This document shows positions 1-8,895 of a stretch of DNA of 52,643 nt, one piece after another. This stretch comes from a bacterium. GTDB taxonomy: Bacteria; Planctomycetota; Planctomycetia; Pirellulales; UBA1268. The DNA is taken from positions 1 to 52,643 of the forward strand of contig JAPOJV010000004.1 of the NCBI GenBank assembly GCA_029978085.1, written 5' to 3'. The position numbers were made by a program, and so were the translations under genes. The stretch's first letter is position 1; each line of letters opens with the position of its first letter. Below the pieces are notes generated by a model. The model searched no databases. It had not been told where the DNA came from and saw only the letters and a program-made list of their open reading frames with translations.

Positions 1-966
1 TGCCCCGTGGAGCGTGGCCATCGTGAGGGTTGCGGCTGGGTTCGTGACGCCGGCATCGACGAGCGTGCGGCATTCGGCGAGGACGGAAAGATCGGGATTC
101 GACGCGCGGCTGTCGGTGCCGATGGCGACTCGCAGTCCCGCGTCGCGAAAGAGGGCGAGTGGCGGCAGGCAGCCGGAGATCGCGAGGGTGGTGCGCGGGC
201 AGATCGCGACGGCGAGCCGGTCGCGGTGGCGGGCGAGGCGGGCGAGGGCGATGGGATCACGATCGAGGTGGGTGCCGTGCACCACGATGCCGCGCGGGCC
301 GCGGGCCAGACACGAGATCCAGTCGGCGGTGGAGAGAAGGCGGGGCGGGGCGGCGGCGGGCCAGGCGCCCAGCGACTCGAGCAGTTCGCGGAACGGGCCG
401 GTGCCACCGGCGAGCAACATTTCTTCCTCTCGGCTCTCGGCCAGATGCATCGCCGCGGGCAGGCCGCGAGCACGGGCAGTCGCGAGTAGGCGACGGCCGA
501 GTGCAGAAGCAACTGAGTACGGTGCGTGCGGCGAGACGCCGGCGGGAACTCGCCGGAGCTGGAGCCGGTCGAGGTCGCGGATCGTCGCGGCAAATGCCGC
601 GGCGTTGGTGGCCGGTGACAGTCCGAGCGCCTCGCGGAACACCCGTACCCGCGGGCCCGGAGCTGCGTAGGCGTCGAGCGATGCGGCCGTGGCGATCTCA
701 CCGATCGCAGTCACTCCCGCGGCCGCGCTCTCCGCGCGGCCGCGGGCCACGGCGCCGGCGGTCTCGGCAGCGGCCGAGTCTGGAGGCCGCTGGCGGCGGA
801 GGGCGACGACACGACTGATCCAGGCAGGGAGGCCGCCATCTGCAGTGAGCGGCTGCGCGACCGTCGAGAACTCGAGGTGCGTGTGCGCGTTGACGAGCCC
901 GGGCAGGATGACCGCGTCGCCGAGATCGACGGTCGGCCCGGGTGGCCTGCCCTTGCCCACTGCCAC
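1..966 (-). CDS. Amidohydrolase (ATZ/TRZ, aminodeoxyfutalosine-deaminase-like), truncated by window start
   Basis: Not in ORF track because it runs off the edge. Minus-strand frame from GTG at 966 is open to position 1; contains PGLVNAHTHLEFS, MHLAESREEE and AIGTDSRASNPDLSVLAECRTL motifs; lies directly after mqnA-mqnC. Confidence 0.85.
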   Translation of the reverse strand, partial: MAVGKGRPPGPTVDLGDAVILPGLVNAHTHLEFSTVAQPLTADGGLPAWISRVVALRRQRPPDSAAAETAGAVARGRAESAAAGVTAIGEIATAASLDAYAAPGPRVRVFREALGLSPATNAAAFAATIRDLDRLQLRRVPAGVSPHAPYSVASALGRRLLATARARGLPAAMHLAESREEEMLLAGGTGPFRELLESLGAWPAAAPPRLLSTADWISCLARGPRGIVVHGTHLDRDPIALARLARHRDRLAVAICPRTTLAISGCLPPLALFRDAGLRVAIGTDSRASNPDLSVLAECRTLVDAGVTNPAATLTMATLHGA

Positions 967-1061
967 TACGCGGCCATGTTAAATCCGCAGCCAGCCGCCG
1001 TCGATCGGCGGGGCCGCGATCGGCACGAGATGCCGCGCCTGCAACGTGAGCGGCGCTGGCC

Positions 1062-2090
1062 TCACGGCGAGGTCGTCGCCACGGGCAGCTGGACGGCTCG
1101 GGCCCGACTTCGCTCCGGATCGACCGCCGGCGCGACGGGCTCGTCTTCGAACAGCTCGTAGAACACGTTGCGACGCCGCGGGATCCAGCCGAGTTCGGAG
1201 ATCGCCGACTTCATCTCGTCGAGCGTGAGGTGGTGCACGGTGCCGGCGGCGCTCACGACGTTCTCCTCGATCATGAGGCTGCCCATGTCGTTGGCGCCAA
1301 AGAGCAGGGCGAGCTGGCCGATCTCGCGGCCCTGCGTCACCCAGCTCGACTGGATGTTGGGGAAGTTGTCGAGGTAGAGGCGAGCGACGGCCTGGGTCTT
1401 CAGGTATTCGAAGGGGCCGGACGGCGGGATGTCGTCCATCTCGGTGTTGTCGGGCTGGAACGACCAGCAGATGAACGCCGTGAAGCCCCCGGTTTCGTCC
1501 TGCACCTGCCGCAGGCGATCGAGATGCTCGATCCGCTCCGCCAGCGTCTCGATATGGCCGAACATCATCGTGGCCGTGCTGCGGCCGCCGAGAAGGTGCC
1601 ACTGACGATGCACCTCCAGCCAGTCGTCGGTCATCACCTTGCCGCGGGTCATCGCCCCACGGACGCGGTCGACGAGGATTTCGCCGCCTCCGCCCGGCAG
1701 CGAGCCGAGGCCGGCCTGGGCGAGTCGCTCGAGCACCTCGCGGAGCGGCCGCTTCGAGACCTTCGTGAAGTGGTGGATCTCCGGCGGGGAGAATCCATGG
1801 ATGTTCACCGCTGGAAAGTGAGCCTTGATATCGCGGAGCAGCTCCTCGTACCACTCGAGCGTGAGCGTGGGGTGGAGGCCCCCCTGCATCAGGATCTGGT
1901 CGCCGCCGAGGGCCACCGTCTCCTCGATCTTTCGGAGGATCACGTCGCGGTCGAGGACGTAGCCTTCGGGATGCTTGGGGCCGCGGTAAAAGGCGCAGAA
2001 GTCGCAGACCGCCGTACAGATGTTCGTGTAGTTGATGTTGCGGTCGATGTTGTACGTGCGATAGGGCTCGGGATGGAGCCGGCGGGTCAC
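1062..2090 (-). CDS. mqnC: Cyclic dehypoxanthinyl futalosine synthase (radical SAM); coding homology extends upstream to ATG 2234 but is interrupted by TAA at 2121-2123
   Basis: YNIDRNINYTNICTAVCDFCAFYRGPKH radical-SAM CxxxCxxC motif, GGDQILMQGGLHP, adjacent to mqnA. Upstream in-frame peptide MSTANVIADTGIAAILDDVVAGGRLGFDDAVRLLESR*LASIGRAADA. Confidence 0.9.
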   Translation of the reverse strand: MTRRLHPEPYRTYNIDRNINYTNICTAVCDFCAFYRGPKHPEGYVLDRDVILRKIEETVALGGDQILMQGGLHPTLTLEWYEELLRDIKAHFPAVNIHGFSPPEIHHFTKVSKRPLREVLERLAQAGLGSLPGGGGEILVDRVRGAMTRGKVMTDDWLEVHRQWHLLGGRSTATMMFGHIETLAERIEHLDRLRQVQDETGGFTAFICWSFQPDNTEMDDIPPSGPFEYLKTQAVARLYLDNFPNIQSSWVTQGREIGQLALLFGANDMGSLMIEENVVSAAGTVHHLTLDEMKSAISELGWIPRRRNVFYELFEDEPVAPAVDPERSRARAVQLPVATTSP

Positions 2091-2230
2091 CGCGTCGGCC
2101 GCACGTCCGATCGACGCCAGTTACCGCGACTCGAGCAGCCGCACGGCATCGTCGAATCCGAGCCGGCCACCGGCCACCACGTCGTCGAGAATGGCGGCGA
2201 TCCCGGTGTCTGCGATCACGTTGGCCGTGC

Positions 2231-3109
2231 TCATGAATGATTGCTCCAGTGCGGTGTCGCGGTGAACGGAGGACGGCTCGTCGCACGCCCGCCGGGAGCG
2301 AGGCCGAGGCGGGCCGCATGCTCGCGAAAGAGTTCCAAGGCCTCACGTTCACGGACGCCCAGATGATAGTGCAGGTTGTCGCGGAGGTAACCCAGGCACT
2401 GCGGTACGGTGAGCCCATGGCCGGCCGCCTCGACCGCGGCGATGGCCGCGAGATTGGCCCGGCCGGAGTCGCGGGCCGCAGCCAGCAGCGGCTCGATCGC
2501 CGTCGCGTCGACGCCAGCCCGTGCGGCCCAGACGGCGAACACGAACGGCAGGCCCGTCCACCGGCACCATTCGTCACCGAGATCCCACACCAGCTGAAAT
2601 GAGCCACTGATCGATCCCAGCGCCCGGTCGCCGATCACGAGCACCGCGTCGGCCCGCGTGTCGCCCGGACCGGCGCCGATCGGCAGGGTCTCCGTCGTCG
2701 GCCGCACGCCATGCCGTTCGGCCAGAAGGATGCGGGCCAGCGTCGCGCTCGTCCGCGATCCTTCGTCGGTTGCCAGCGTCGTCACCCGGTCGGGCGCGGT
2801 ACGAAACAGCAGTTTCACGCTCATCACCGGCCCGCGGCAGCCGATGCAGGCGTCGGAAACGACGCGGTACCGGTCACCCCGAAAGAGCTCGATCGACGGA
2901 ATCAGAGCCACGTCGAGATCCCCCGCCGCGAGCCTGTCAGCCAGGCGGCTCGGGAGATCGTAGTGCACCGCCACCCCCGCCGCCGCGAGCCCGTGCACCA
3001 ACGGCCGCGTGTTGAGGTACTGCACAGCCCCGATCCGCAGGGGGCGATCCGGCCGGACTTCACCGGGAGAACCACACTCGGTCGCTGGGGGGGAAGGCTG
3101 GTCGATCAT
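2231..3109 (-). CDS. mqnA: Chorismate dehydratase (menaquinone biosynthesis, futalosine pathway)
   Basis: RIGAVQYLNTRPLVHGL, DVALIPSIELFRG, VSDACIGCRGPVMSVKL, LATDEGSRTSATLARILL motifs; start chosen at the internal ATG (3109). Stop overlaps the mqnC ATG (ATGA). Confidence 0.88.
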   Translation of the reverse strand: MIDQPSPPATECGSPGEVRPDRPLRIGAVQYLNTRPLVHGLAAAGVAVHYDLPSRLADRLAAGDLDVALIPSIELFRGDRYRVVSDACIGCRGPVMSVKLLFRTAPDRVTTLATDEGSRTSATLARILLAERHGVRPTTETLPIGAGPGDTRADAVLVIGDRALGSISGSFQLVWDLGDEWCRWTGLPFVFAVWAARAGVDATAIEPLLAAARDSGRANLAAIAAVEAAGHGLTVPQCLGYLRDNLHYHLGVREREALELFREHAARLGLAPGGRATSRPPFTATPHWSNHS

Positions 3110-3119
3110 CTGTTGGAGC

Positions 3120-3255
3120 GGCAGCACCCCGCGCGGATGCTGCCGAACAAGAGGGTAACCGCAGCCCCGCCCGCCGGGTAACCCCACGTGCCGGCTCCTC
3201 TCTTCTGCTGCGGAAGAGACGGCCGTGAGGGGCTGCCCGTGCCCCAGGAGCCGGC
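3120..3255 (-). other. Dyad-rich mqnA leader: start-proximal hairpin plus three-way-junction-like structure (candidate structured RNA)
   Basis: Hairpin GGCAGCA(3120-3126)/TGCTGCC(3138-3144); outer stem GCCGGCTCCT(3190-3199)/AGGAGCCGGC(3246-3255) enclosing CTCTTC(3200-3205)/GAAGAG(3213-3218) and GGGGC(3229-3233)/GCCCC(3241-3245). Confidence 0.5.
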
Positions 3256-3461
3256 GTTTGCTGACCAGCGCAGCCAGGATGGCGAAGCGCAGGCAGCATC
3301 GAGCGAGCGAAGGCATGGATGCCGTAGCGAGCGTCCGGTGACGGGGCATGGGCAGCCCCGAACTCACACCACAGGAGGTCGCCCCACGGAGGAATAGACG
3401 GGCCTGCGGTGTTCAGACCGGGGGCCGCACACGGAGTGTGCGGACTACGGCGCGAACGACG

Positions 3462-5234
3462 TCACGCCTCGAGTTTGCGGAACGAGCGGAGACCGAGGCG
3501 GAGCGGGATGAGCGTGGCCGCGAGGCCCACCACGGCCACCACGGCGAGGCTCGCCAGCGTGCCCTGCGGGCCACCCGCCCATGCGAGGAAGCTCTTGGTG
3601 GCGAGCCGGCTCGTGCCGAGGGCGTGGGAGAGGAGGAAGAGGTGGGTGGGGAGCGCAGCCACGATCACGACCACCATGATGAACAGGGAGCTCATGACAA
3701 GGCTGAGCGTGCCGCCGAAGCCCGAGGAGATCTTGGCGGCCGACGACTCGCGCAGCTCCGGCATGCGGGCGCCGAGGCCCACGGCGATGCCCGAGAGGCC
3801 CATGCAGAGAAAAACGCAGCAGACTTCGTGGATCGCGATCAGCCGCCAGCCGAGCCCGAGCATCCAGTCGCTCAACAGCACGAGGCCACAGCACGGCAGG
3901 AGGCCACCCAGAAACGAGAACAGGAACTTCGACCACACGATCTGGTCGCGATGCACCGGCAGCAGGCCGAGGATCCAGAACCGCCGCCCCTCGAGGCTGA
4001 TCATCGGGTAGACGAACCGGGTCGTGAACGTCGAGAGAATGAGGCCGACGACCGCGAGATTGAGAAACCCGATCATCGACGCGTAGGCGTTGTTGTAGTT
4101 GAAGGACCGCAGGTTGAGGAAATAGAGTCCGAGGAGGCCGAAGAAGATCACGAACTGCGACCACTGCGAGATGTCGCGGCGGAAGATTCGCAGGTCTTTC
4201 ACGAGCAGCAGCCGCAGGGGGCGGCCCCGGGCGGTGCCGGCGTTCGAGAGCACGCGGTCGAACCAGCCGAGCGGCCGCCTGCGTCGGGAGGGCACCTCAC
4301 TGCACAGTTGGCTGTAGCCGCGGCGGTAGGCGACGGCGGCCAGCCAGCCGACGGTGAGATGGAGCAGCATGGCATTGGCGATGAGCAGGCCCAGGAACTT
4401 GGCCGCCTCAGCCAGGGCAGGCCCGACCGGATCACGGCCGGCGCGGGCCGCCTCGATCAGCCCGCTCGACAGCCACCAGCTCGGCAGGAGCTTCTGCTCG
4501 GTGATCGCCAGCCGGGCGAACGTCCGCTCGAACCACTCCGCCGAGAGGGCATCGACGGGGCCACGCTCGACGAGCGACCAGCCGAGCCAGACGGCGGCCG
4601 TGCATCCGACGAGCAGCGCGAATGACAACGCCTGAACCCGCAGCCGGGGAATCCAGGCAACCAGCCCGATGCAGCAGATGGCCCCGACCGTGGCCGGGAT
4701 CACGGCGAACGACACCATGAACGGCAGCATGAGGACGAAGTAGGGCCAGGCCGCCTGACGGACGACGCCGTAGGCCACGAGCATGGGACTGCCGAGCAGC
4801 ACGAAGCCCCAGCACGAGAACCAGAGGGCCTCCTGAAACTTGTGGGCCGCGATCGTTTCGGCCCGCACCGGCAGCGTGAGCAGGAGCCGGGCTTCACTCG
4901 ACCGATAGAGGCTGCCGTACATGAGGATGCCCGACGAGAAGATGAGCATCACCATCAGCGACGAGAAGAAGGCATTGAAGAGGAGCGAGATGACCTCGGC
5001 GTGGAGGCCGTCGAGAAAACCGAAGGCCTCGACGAACAGCCCGTAGAGCGAGCCCCAGAACATCGCGCTGAGGAGCACCACGAGGCCGAGCCGAAGCCGA
5101 GCGTGGGCGAGCATCCAGCGGAGCGTGGCCCAGGCGATCGTGGCGCGGAGGCGAAGGAAGAGGCGGGCCTCGGCGTCGGGCCCGAGCAGCCGCCGGCCCG
5201 AGTCGCCGGCCTCGAGCGTGGCCGTGGCGGTCAT
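3462..5234 (-). CDS. ABC-2 type transporter permease, multi-TM
   Basis: Multiple hydrophobic segments; 4-nt overlap with ABC ATPase gene. Confidence 0.8.
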   Translation of the reverse strand: MTATATLEAGDSGRRLLGPDAEARLFLRLRATIAWATLRWMLAHARLRLGLVVLLSAMFWGSLYGLFVEAFGFLDGLHAEVISLLFNAFFSSLMVMLIFSSGILMYGSLYRSSEARLLLTLPVRAETIAAHKFQEALWFSCWGFVLLGSPMLVAYGVVRQAAWPYFVLMLPFMVSFAVIPATVGAICCIGLVAWIPRLRVQALSFALLVGCTAAVWLGWSLVERGPVDALSAEWFERTFARLAITEQKLLPSWWLSSGLIEAARAGRDPVGPALAEAAKFLGLLIANAMLLHLTVGWLAAVAYRRGYSQLCSEVPSRRRRPLGWFDRVLSNAGTARGRPLRLLLVKDLRIFRRDISQWSQFVIFFGLLGLYFLNLRSFNYNNAYASMIGFLNLAVVGLILSTFTTRFVYPMISLEGRRFWILGLLPVHRDQIVWSKFLFSFLGGLLPCCGLVLLSDWMLGLGWRLIAIHEVCCVFLCMGLSGIAVGLGARMPELRESSAAKISSGFGGTLSLVMSSLFIMVVVIVAALPTHLFLLSHALGTSRLATKSFLAWAGGPQGTLASLAVVAVVGLAATLIPLRLGLRSFRKLEA

Positions 5235-5983
5235 GGTCGGATGCCGCCCGGCGCCGACGAGCCCGGTGCGGTGAGCTCGAGGTAGAGCTGCTCGAGGCTC
5301 GTGGCCTCGACCGCCATCTGGTCGCGGAGCTCGGGAATGGTGCCGAGAAACCGGAGCTGGCCGCGAACCATGATCCCGACGCGGTCGGCCATCTCCTCGG
5401 CCATGGCGAGGGTGTGGGTCGACATGAACACGGTCATGCCTTCGCTCGTGCGCGTCCGCAGCAGGTCTTTCACGATTCGTACGCTGCGCGGATCGAGGCC
5501 CACCATCGGCTCGTCGAGCACGAGCACGTCGGGATCGTGGAGCAGCGACGCGGCGAACACCAGCCGCTGCTTCATGCCGAGCGAGTAGCTCTCGGCCAGG
5601 TCGTCGGCGAATTCTGCCAGCTCGAAGTGGTCGATCTCGCGGTCGATGCGGGCGGCCGCCAGGTGCCGCGGCATCCCGAACATGTCGGCGATGAACCAGA
5701 GAAACTCACGGCCCGTGAGCTTGTCATACAGGCAGGGCTCGTCCGGCACGTAGCCGACGTGCAGGTGGGCAGCCCGTGTCTCCCGCACGACATCCGCACG
5801 GCAGACGCGGATCGAGCCGCGGGAGGGCTGCAGCAGGCCGACGAGCATCCGGATCGTGGTCGTCTTGCCGGCGCCGTTGGGGCCGAGGAGGGCGAAGAGC
5901 TCACCGCGGGGGATGGCCAGCGTGAGATCGGACACGGCGACCTTGCTGCCATAGGTGCGCGTGACGTGGTCGAATTCGATCAT
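5231..5983 (-). CDS. ABC transporter ATP-binding protein
   Basis: Walker A LLGPNGAGKTTT, signature YSLGMKQRL, Walker B VLVLDEPMVGLDP; start at internal ATG 5983. Confidence 0.92.
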   Translation of the reverse strand: MIEFDHVTRTYGSKVAVSDLTLAIPRGELFALLGPNGAGKTTTIRMLVGLLQPSRGSIRVCRADVVRETRAAHLHVGYVPDEPCLYDKLTGREFLWFIADMFGMPRHLAAARIDREIDHFELAEFADDLAESYSLGMKQRLVFAASLLHDPDVLVLDEPMVGLDPRSVRIVKDLLRTRTSEGMTVFMSTHTLAMAEEMADRVGIMVRGQLRFLGTIPELRDQMAVEATSLEQLYLELTAPGSSAPGGIRP

Positions 5984-6897
5984 GACGCGTCGACCGCCTC
6001 CGCAGTCCCTGCGGCCTCTTCCGCCACGCCGGCGGCCAGTCGGGCCGCATCCTCGTCGGATCGACGCACGAACACGAGCGTGCCCGCGAGCACCATCGAC
6101 TCTTGCTTGAGCACGCGACCACTGCGATCGACCCACAGGCGGGATCGCGGCGGGCGGGAGCTCGACGGATCCTCGCGATAGGAGACCACGTGCACCCGCA
6201 CGAGATTGTTGTCCCAGAACAGCGTCTCCTCCGGGCCCACCTCCGCGTGCATGATCTCCAGGGGAGAGAGGCCGGATCGCAGGGGGCTGTAGACCGGCAC
6301 CGTCCACCGGCGGCCCTCGTAGAGCCCGGGCATCGAGGCCTGGGGAGAGAGTTCGTCGCCGAGCGTGAGCTGGTCGGGCAGGTGGCGACTGGTCTGGTAG
6401 TGAAGCTCTCCGGCTCGCACGGCGATGGCCACCGCGCCGTCGCGAACGGTGCCTTCGAGGACGACGTCATCCGCCATGCCTGCCACGCTGACGGCGGAGC
6501 GAAAGGCGTTCAGTCGGCCGTTGCTGTCGATGGCGAGCCTGCCCCGGGCGTCGAACGTGGCGACGCCGCGGTTCCGCAGCATGCCGGTGACGAGCGTGCT
6601 GGCCCACGACGGTAGAACCTCCTCGACGGGGAGCCGCTCGAAGTGCAGTCGACTCTCGACGGTCAGGCCGCCTTCGGGAGTGCGGGTCGACTCTGCGAGT
6701 GCCCAGCCGAGCGGGCAGCCGTTCCACTGGACGGTCCAGCCGACCGGCCCAAGCCGCCCCCCCGAGCCGTAGAGTCCCTGGTATCCCGGAGGCGATCCGG
6801 GCTGCCACGATGGGAGAATCTTCGCCGTGACCAGCCAGCCGCTGGTTACAAGCCAGAAGACGACGACAAAAGGCGCGAACCAAGTGCGGTGGAGCAT
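5980..6897 (-). CDS. Hypothetical membrane-anchored protein in ABC exporter operon
   Basis: N-terminal TM segment (FAPFVVVFWLVTSGWLV); ATGA overlap with ABC ATPase. Confidence 0.7.
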   Translation of the reverse strand: MLHRTWFAPFVVVFWLVTSGWLVTAKILPSWQPGSPPGYQGLYGSGGRLGPVGWTVQWNGCPLGWALAESTRTPEGGLTVESRLHFERLPVEEVLPSWASTLVTGMLRNRGVATFDARGRLAIDSNGRLNAFRSAVSVAGMADDVVLEGTVRDGAVAIAVRAGELHYQTSRHLPDQLTLGDELSPQASMPGLYEGRRWTVPVYSPLRSGLSPLEIMHAEVGPEETLFWDNNLVRVHVVSYREDPSSSRPPRSRLWVDRSGRVLKQESMVLAGTLVFVRRSDEDAARLAAGVAEEAAGTAEAVDAS

Positions 6898-7147
6898 GTT
6901 GCGTCGGGCCGAAAGCGGCTCTGGCCGGGGAGAGCGGAAACATGCGTCCTCCCCGCTTTCTCAGTGTAGCCGCTCGTGCCCGGGGGCGAAAAGCGATCGG
7001 TCACCGAAATCTCATTTGCCGGCCCTTGACGCCCCGCATAGACTCATCCGCCGGAGTGGTTGTTTCAGTTGAATCAGCCTGCCGGGGATATTCTTTTTCG
7101 TTCACGTGCATCTCAACTCCTGGCTTCGATTGTCTCGCGAGCGCGTC

Positions 7148-7459
7148 ATGCACGGATCATTCTCGCCGCACGACGACCGTTCCCATGGCCAGGCAGAGAT
7201 GCCGGGGCGAGGTGTGTTCTTCGCGCAGTCCTGTCCCATCTGCGGGCGGACGCTGCGGATCGCAGTGAATCTGCTCGGCAGCCGCGTTTATTGCCAGCAC
7301 TGCGGTGGCGGCTTCATGGCGGCCGATGACTCGATGCGGTCTGGGGTCGCCCCGGATTCGGAAGCCGCTCGGGCCTGTGACGAGACGGTCGATGCGCTCC
7401 TGGCCAAAGCCGAAGCGGTCCTTGCGCAGGCAGGCGGGCGGCGGCCGCTCAGCCGCTGA
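7148..7459 (+). CDS. Small zinc-ribbon protein
   Basis: CPICGRTLRIAVNLLGSRVYCQHCGGGF (two CxxC knuckles); exact start uncertain. Confidence 0.6.
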   Translation: MHGSFSPHDDRSHGQAEMPGRGVFFAQSCPICGRTLRIAVNLLGSRVYCQHCGGGFMAADDSMRSGVAPDSEAARACDETVDALLAKAEAVLAQAGGRRPLSR

Positions 7460-8759
7460 GGGTGGCCTCCGGCCAGGAGGCGAGCCGGCCCATCCGCTTC
7501 CAGTAGTCGGGAAACGTCTTGCCGACGCAGGCGGGATCCTCGATCTGCACGCCTGGCACCACGAGCCCGGGCAGTGAGAGACTCATTGCCATTCGATGGT
7601 CGTCGTAGGTGGAGACCGTTGCACCATGCAGCGTGGCCGGCTCGATCGTCATGCCGTCGGCATGCTCGGCCACCCGGGCCCCCAGCTTGCGCAGCTCGCG
7701 AACGAGGTCGCCGATCCGATCGGTCTCCTTGTCGCGAATATGGGCGACGTTCCGGATCGTGGTGGGACTCGACGCGAACAGGGCGACGGCCGCGAGCGTC
7801 GGCACGGTGTCGCTGATCGCGTTCATGTCGATGTCGATGCCGCGATCTGCCCGGCCGCGCACCGTGATCGATTCATTGCCAGCCGTCTCGTCCCATCTGA
7901 CCGTGCAGCCCATCCGCTCGAGCGCGTCGCACAGGCCGACGTCGCCCTGCATGCTCCGTCGTGACAGCCCTTCGAGCCGCACCTCGCCGCCGGTGATCGC
8001 GGCTGCGGCCACGAAGTAGCTCGCCGCGGAGGCGTCGGGCTCGACCGCATAGCGGCAGGCCGTGTAGCCCGTGGCAGGAATCTCCCAGCCGCGGTCGCCG
8101 AGTGGCATGCACGTGCCGCCGAAGCTGCGCATGACGCGGCTCGTCATGTCGAGGTAGGGGAGCGAGACGAGCTGGCCCTCGAACGTGATCCGCATGCCCT
8201 GGGGAACGCACGGGGCGATCATCGCGAGCCCGCTGGCGAACTGGCTCGACGTGCCGCCATGGACGGTGACGGGGCCGCCGACGATCCCCGGCGAGCGGAT
8301 CGCGACCGGCGGGCAGTCTCCGGGGCTCTCCGCTGTGGCGTCCACGCCCAGCGTTCGCAGGGCGGCCACCAGATCACCGATCGGACGCTGCCGCATGCGG
8401 GCGGTGCCGTCGAGGCGAAACGTCCCGCGGCCGAGTCCGCACACGGCTGACAGAAACCGCATCGTCGTGCCGCTGGCGGCGCAGTCGAGCGTCGCGACAT
8501 GCGCCGGAATGCTGCCGGCGCAGCCCTGCACAGTCAGCTCGCCTCGCCCCCAGTCGGCCTCGATGCCGATGCCGAGCGCTGCCAGGCCGGCGGCCATGAC
8601 GCGGGTGTCGTCACTGTCGAGCGCGCCGGTGATCACGCTTGTGCCGCGAGCGAGGGCGGCACAGACCAGAGCCCGGTTCGTGATGCTCTTCGAGCCGGGA
8701 GGGCGGATCGTGCCTCGAATCGGCCCGGGGCAGGTGGGGATGGGAAGCGGGTCCTGCAT
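7449..8759 (-). CDS. aroA: 3-phosphoshikimate 1-carboxyvinyltransferase (EPSP synthase)
   Basis: GTIRPPGSKSITNRAL, DCAASGTTMRFL, RDKETDRIGDL, YDDHRMAMSLSL; start at ATG 8759. Confidence 0.95.
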   Translation of the reverse strand: MQDPLPIPTCPGPIRGTIRPPGSKSITNRALVCAALARGTSVITGALDSDDTRVMAAGLAALGIGIEADWGRGELTVQGCAGSIPAHVATLDCAASGTTMRFLSAVCGLGRGTFRLDGTARMRQRPIGDLVAALRTLGVDATAESPGDCPPVAIRSPGIVGGPVTVHGGTSSQFASGLAMIAPCVPQGMRITFEGQLVSLPYLDMTSRVMRSFGGTCMPLGDRGWEIPATGYTACRYAVEPDASAASYFVAAAAITGGEVRLEGLSRRSMQGDVGLCDALERMGCTVRWDETAGNESITVRGRADRGIDIDMNAISDTVPTLAAVALFASSPTTIRNVAHIRDKETDRIGDLVRELRKLGARVAEHADGMTIEPATLHGATVSTYDDHRMAMSLSLPGLVVPGVQIEDPACVGKTFPDYWKRMGRLASWPEATLSG

Positions 8760-8895
8760 GGCGGCTCGAGGAGGCGACGAGAGGCACGGCGGGGGAAACG
8801 AAACCTGCCCCGATGCCTGCCGGAGCGGAGGACGCGGTATCCTGCCCGGTCGACGTCGAGGCCGATGGCGACGAGTATAGCGCGGGAGAGCCAGC

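Noticed and set aside
979-2607. 542-aa minus-strand ORF
   Set aside because: Wrong frame across mqnC and the end of mqnA; Arg/Pro-rich artefact.
3348-4625. 425-aa plus-strand ORF rich in Glu/Arg/His
   Set aside because: Antisense to the ABC permease; compositional artefact.
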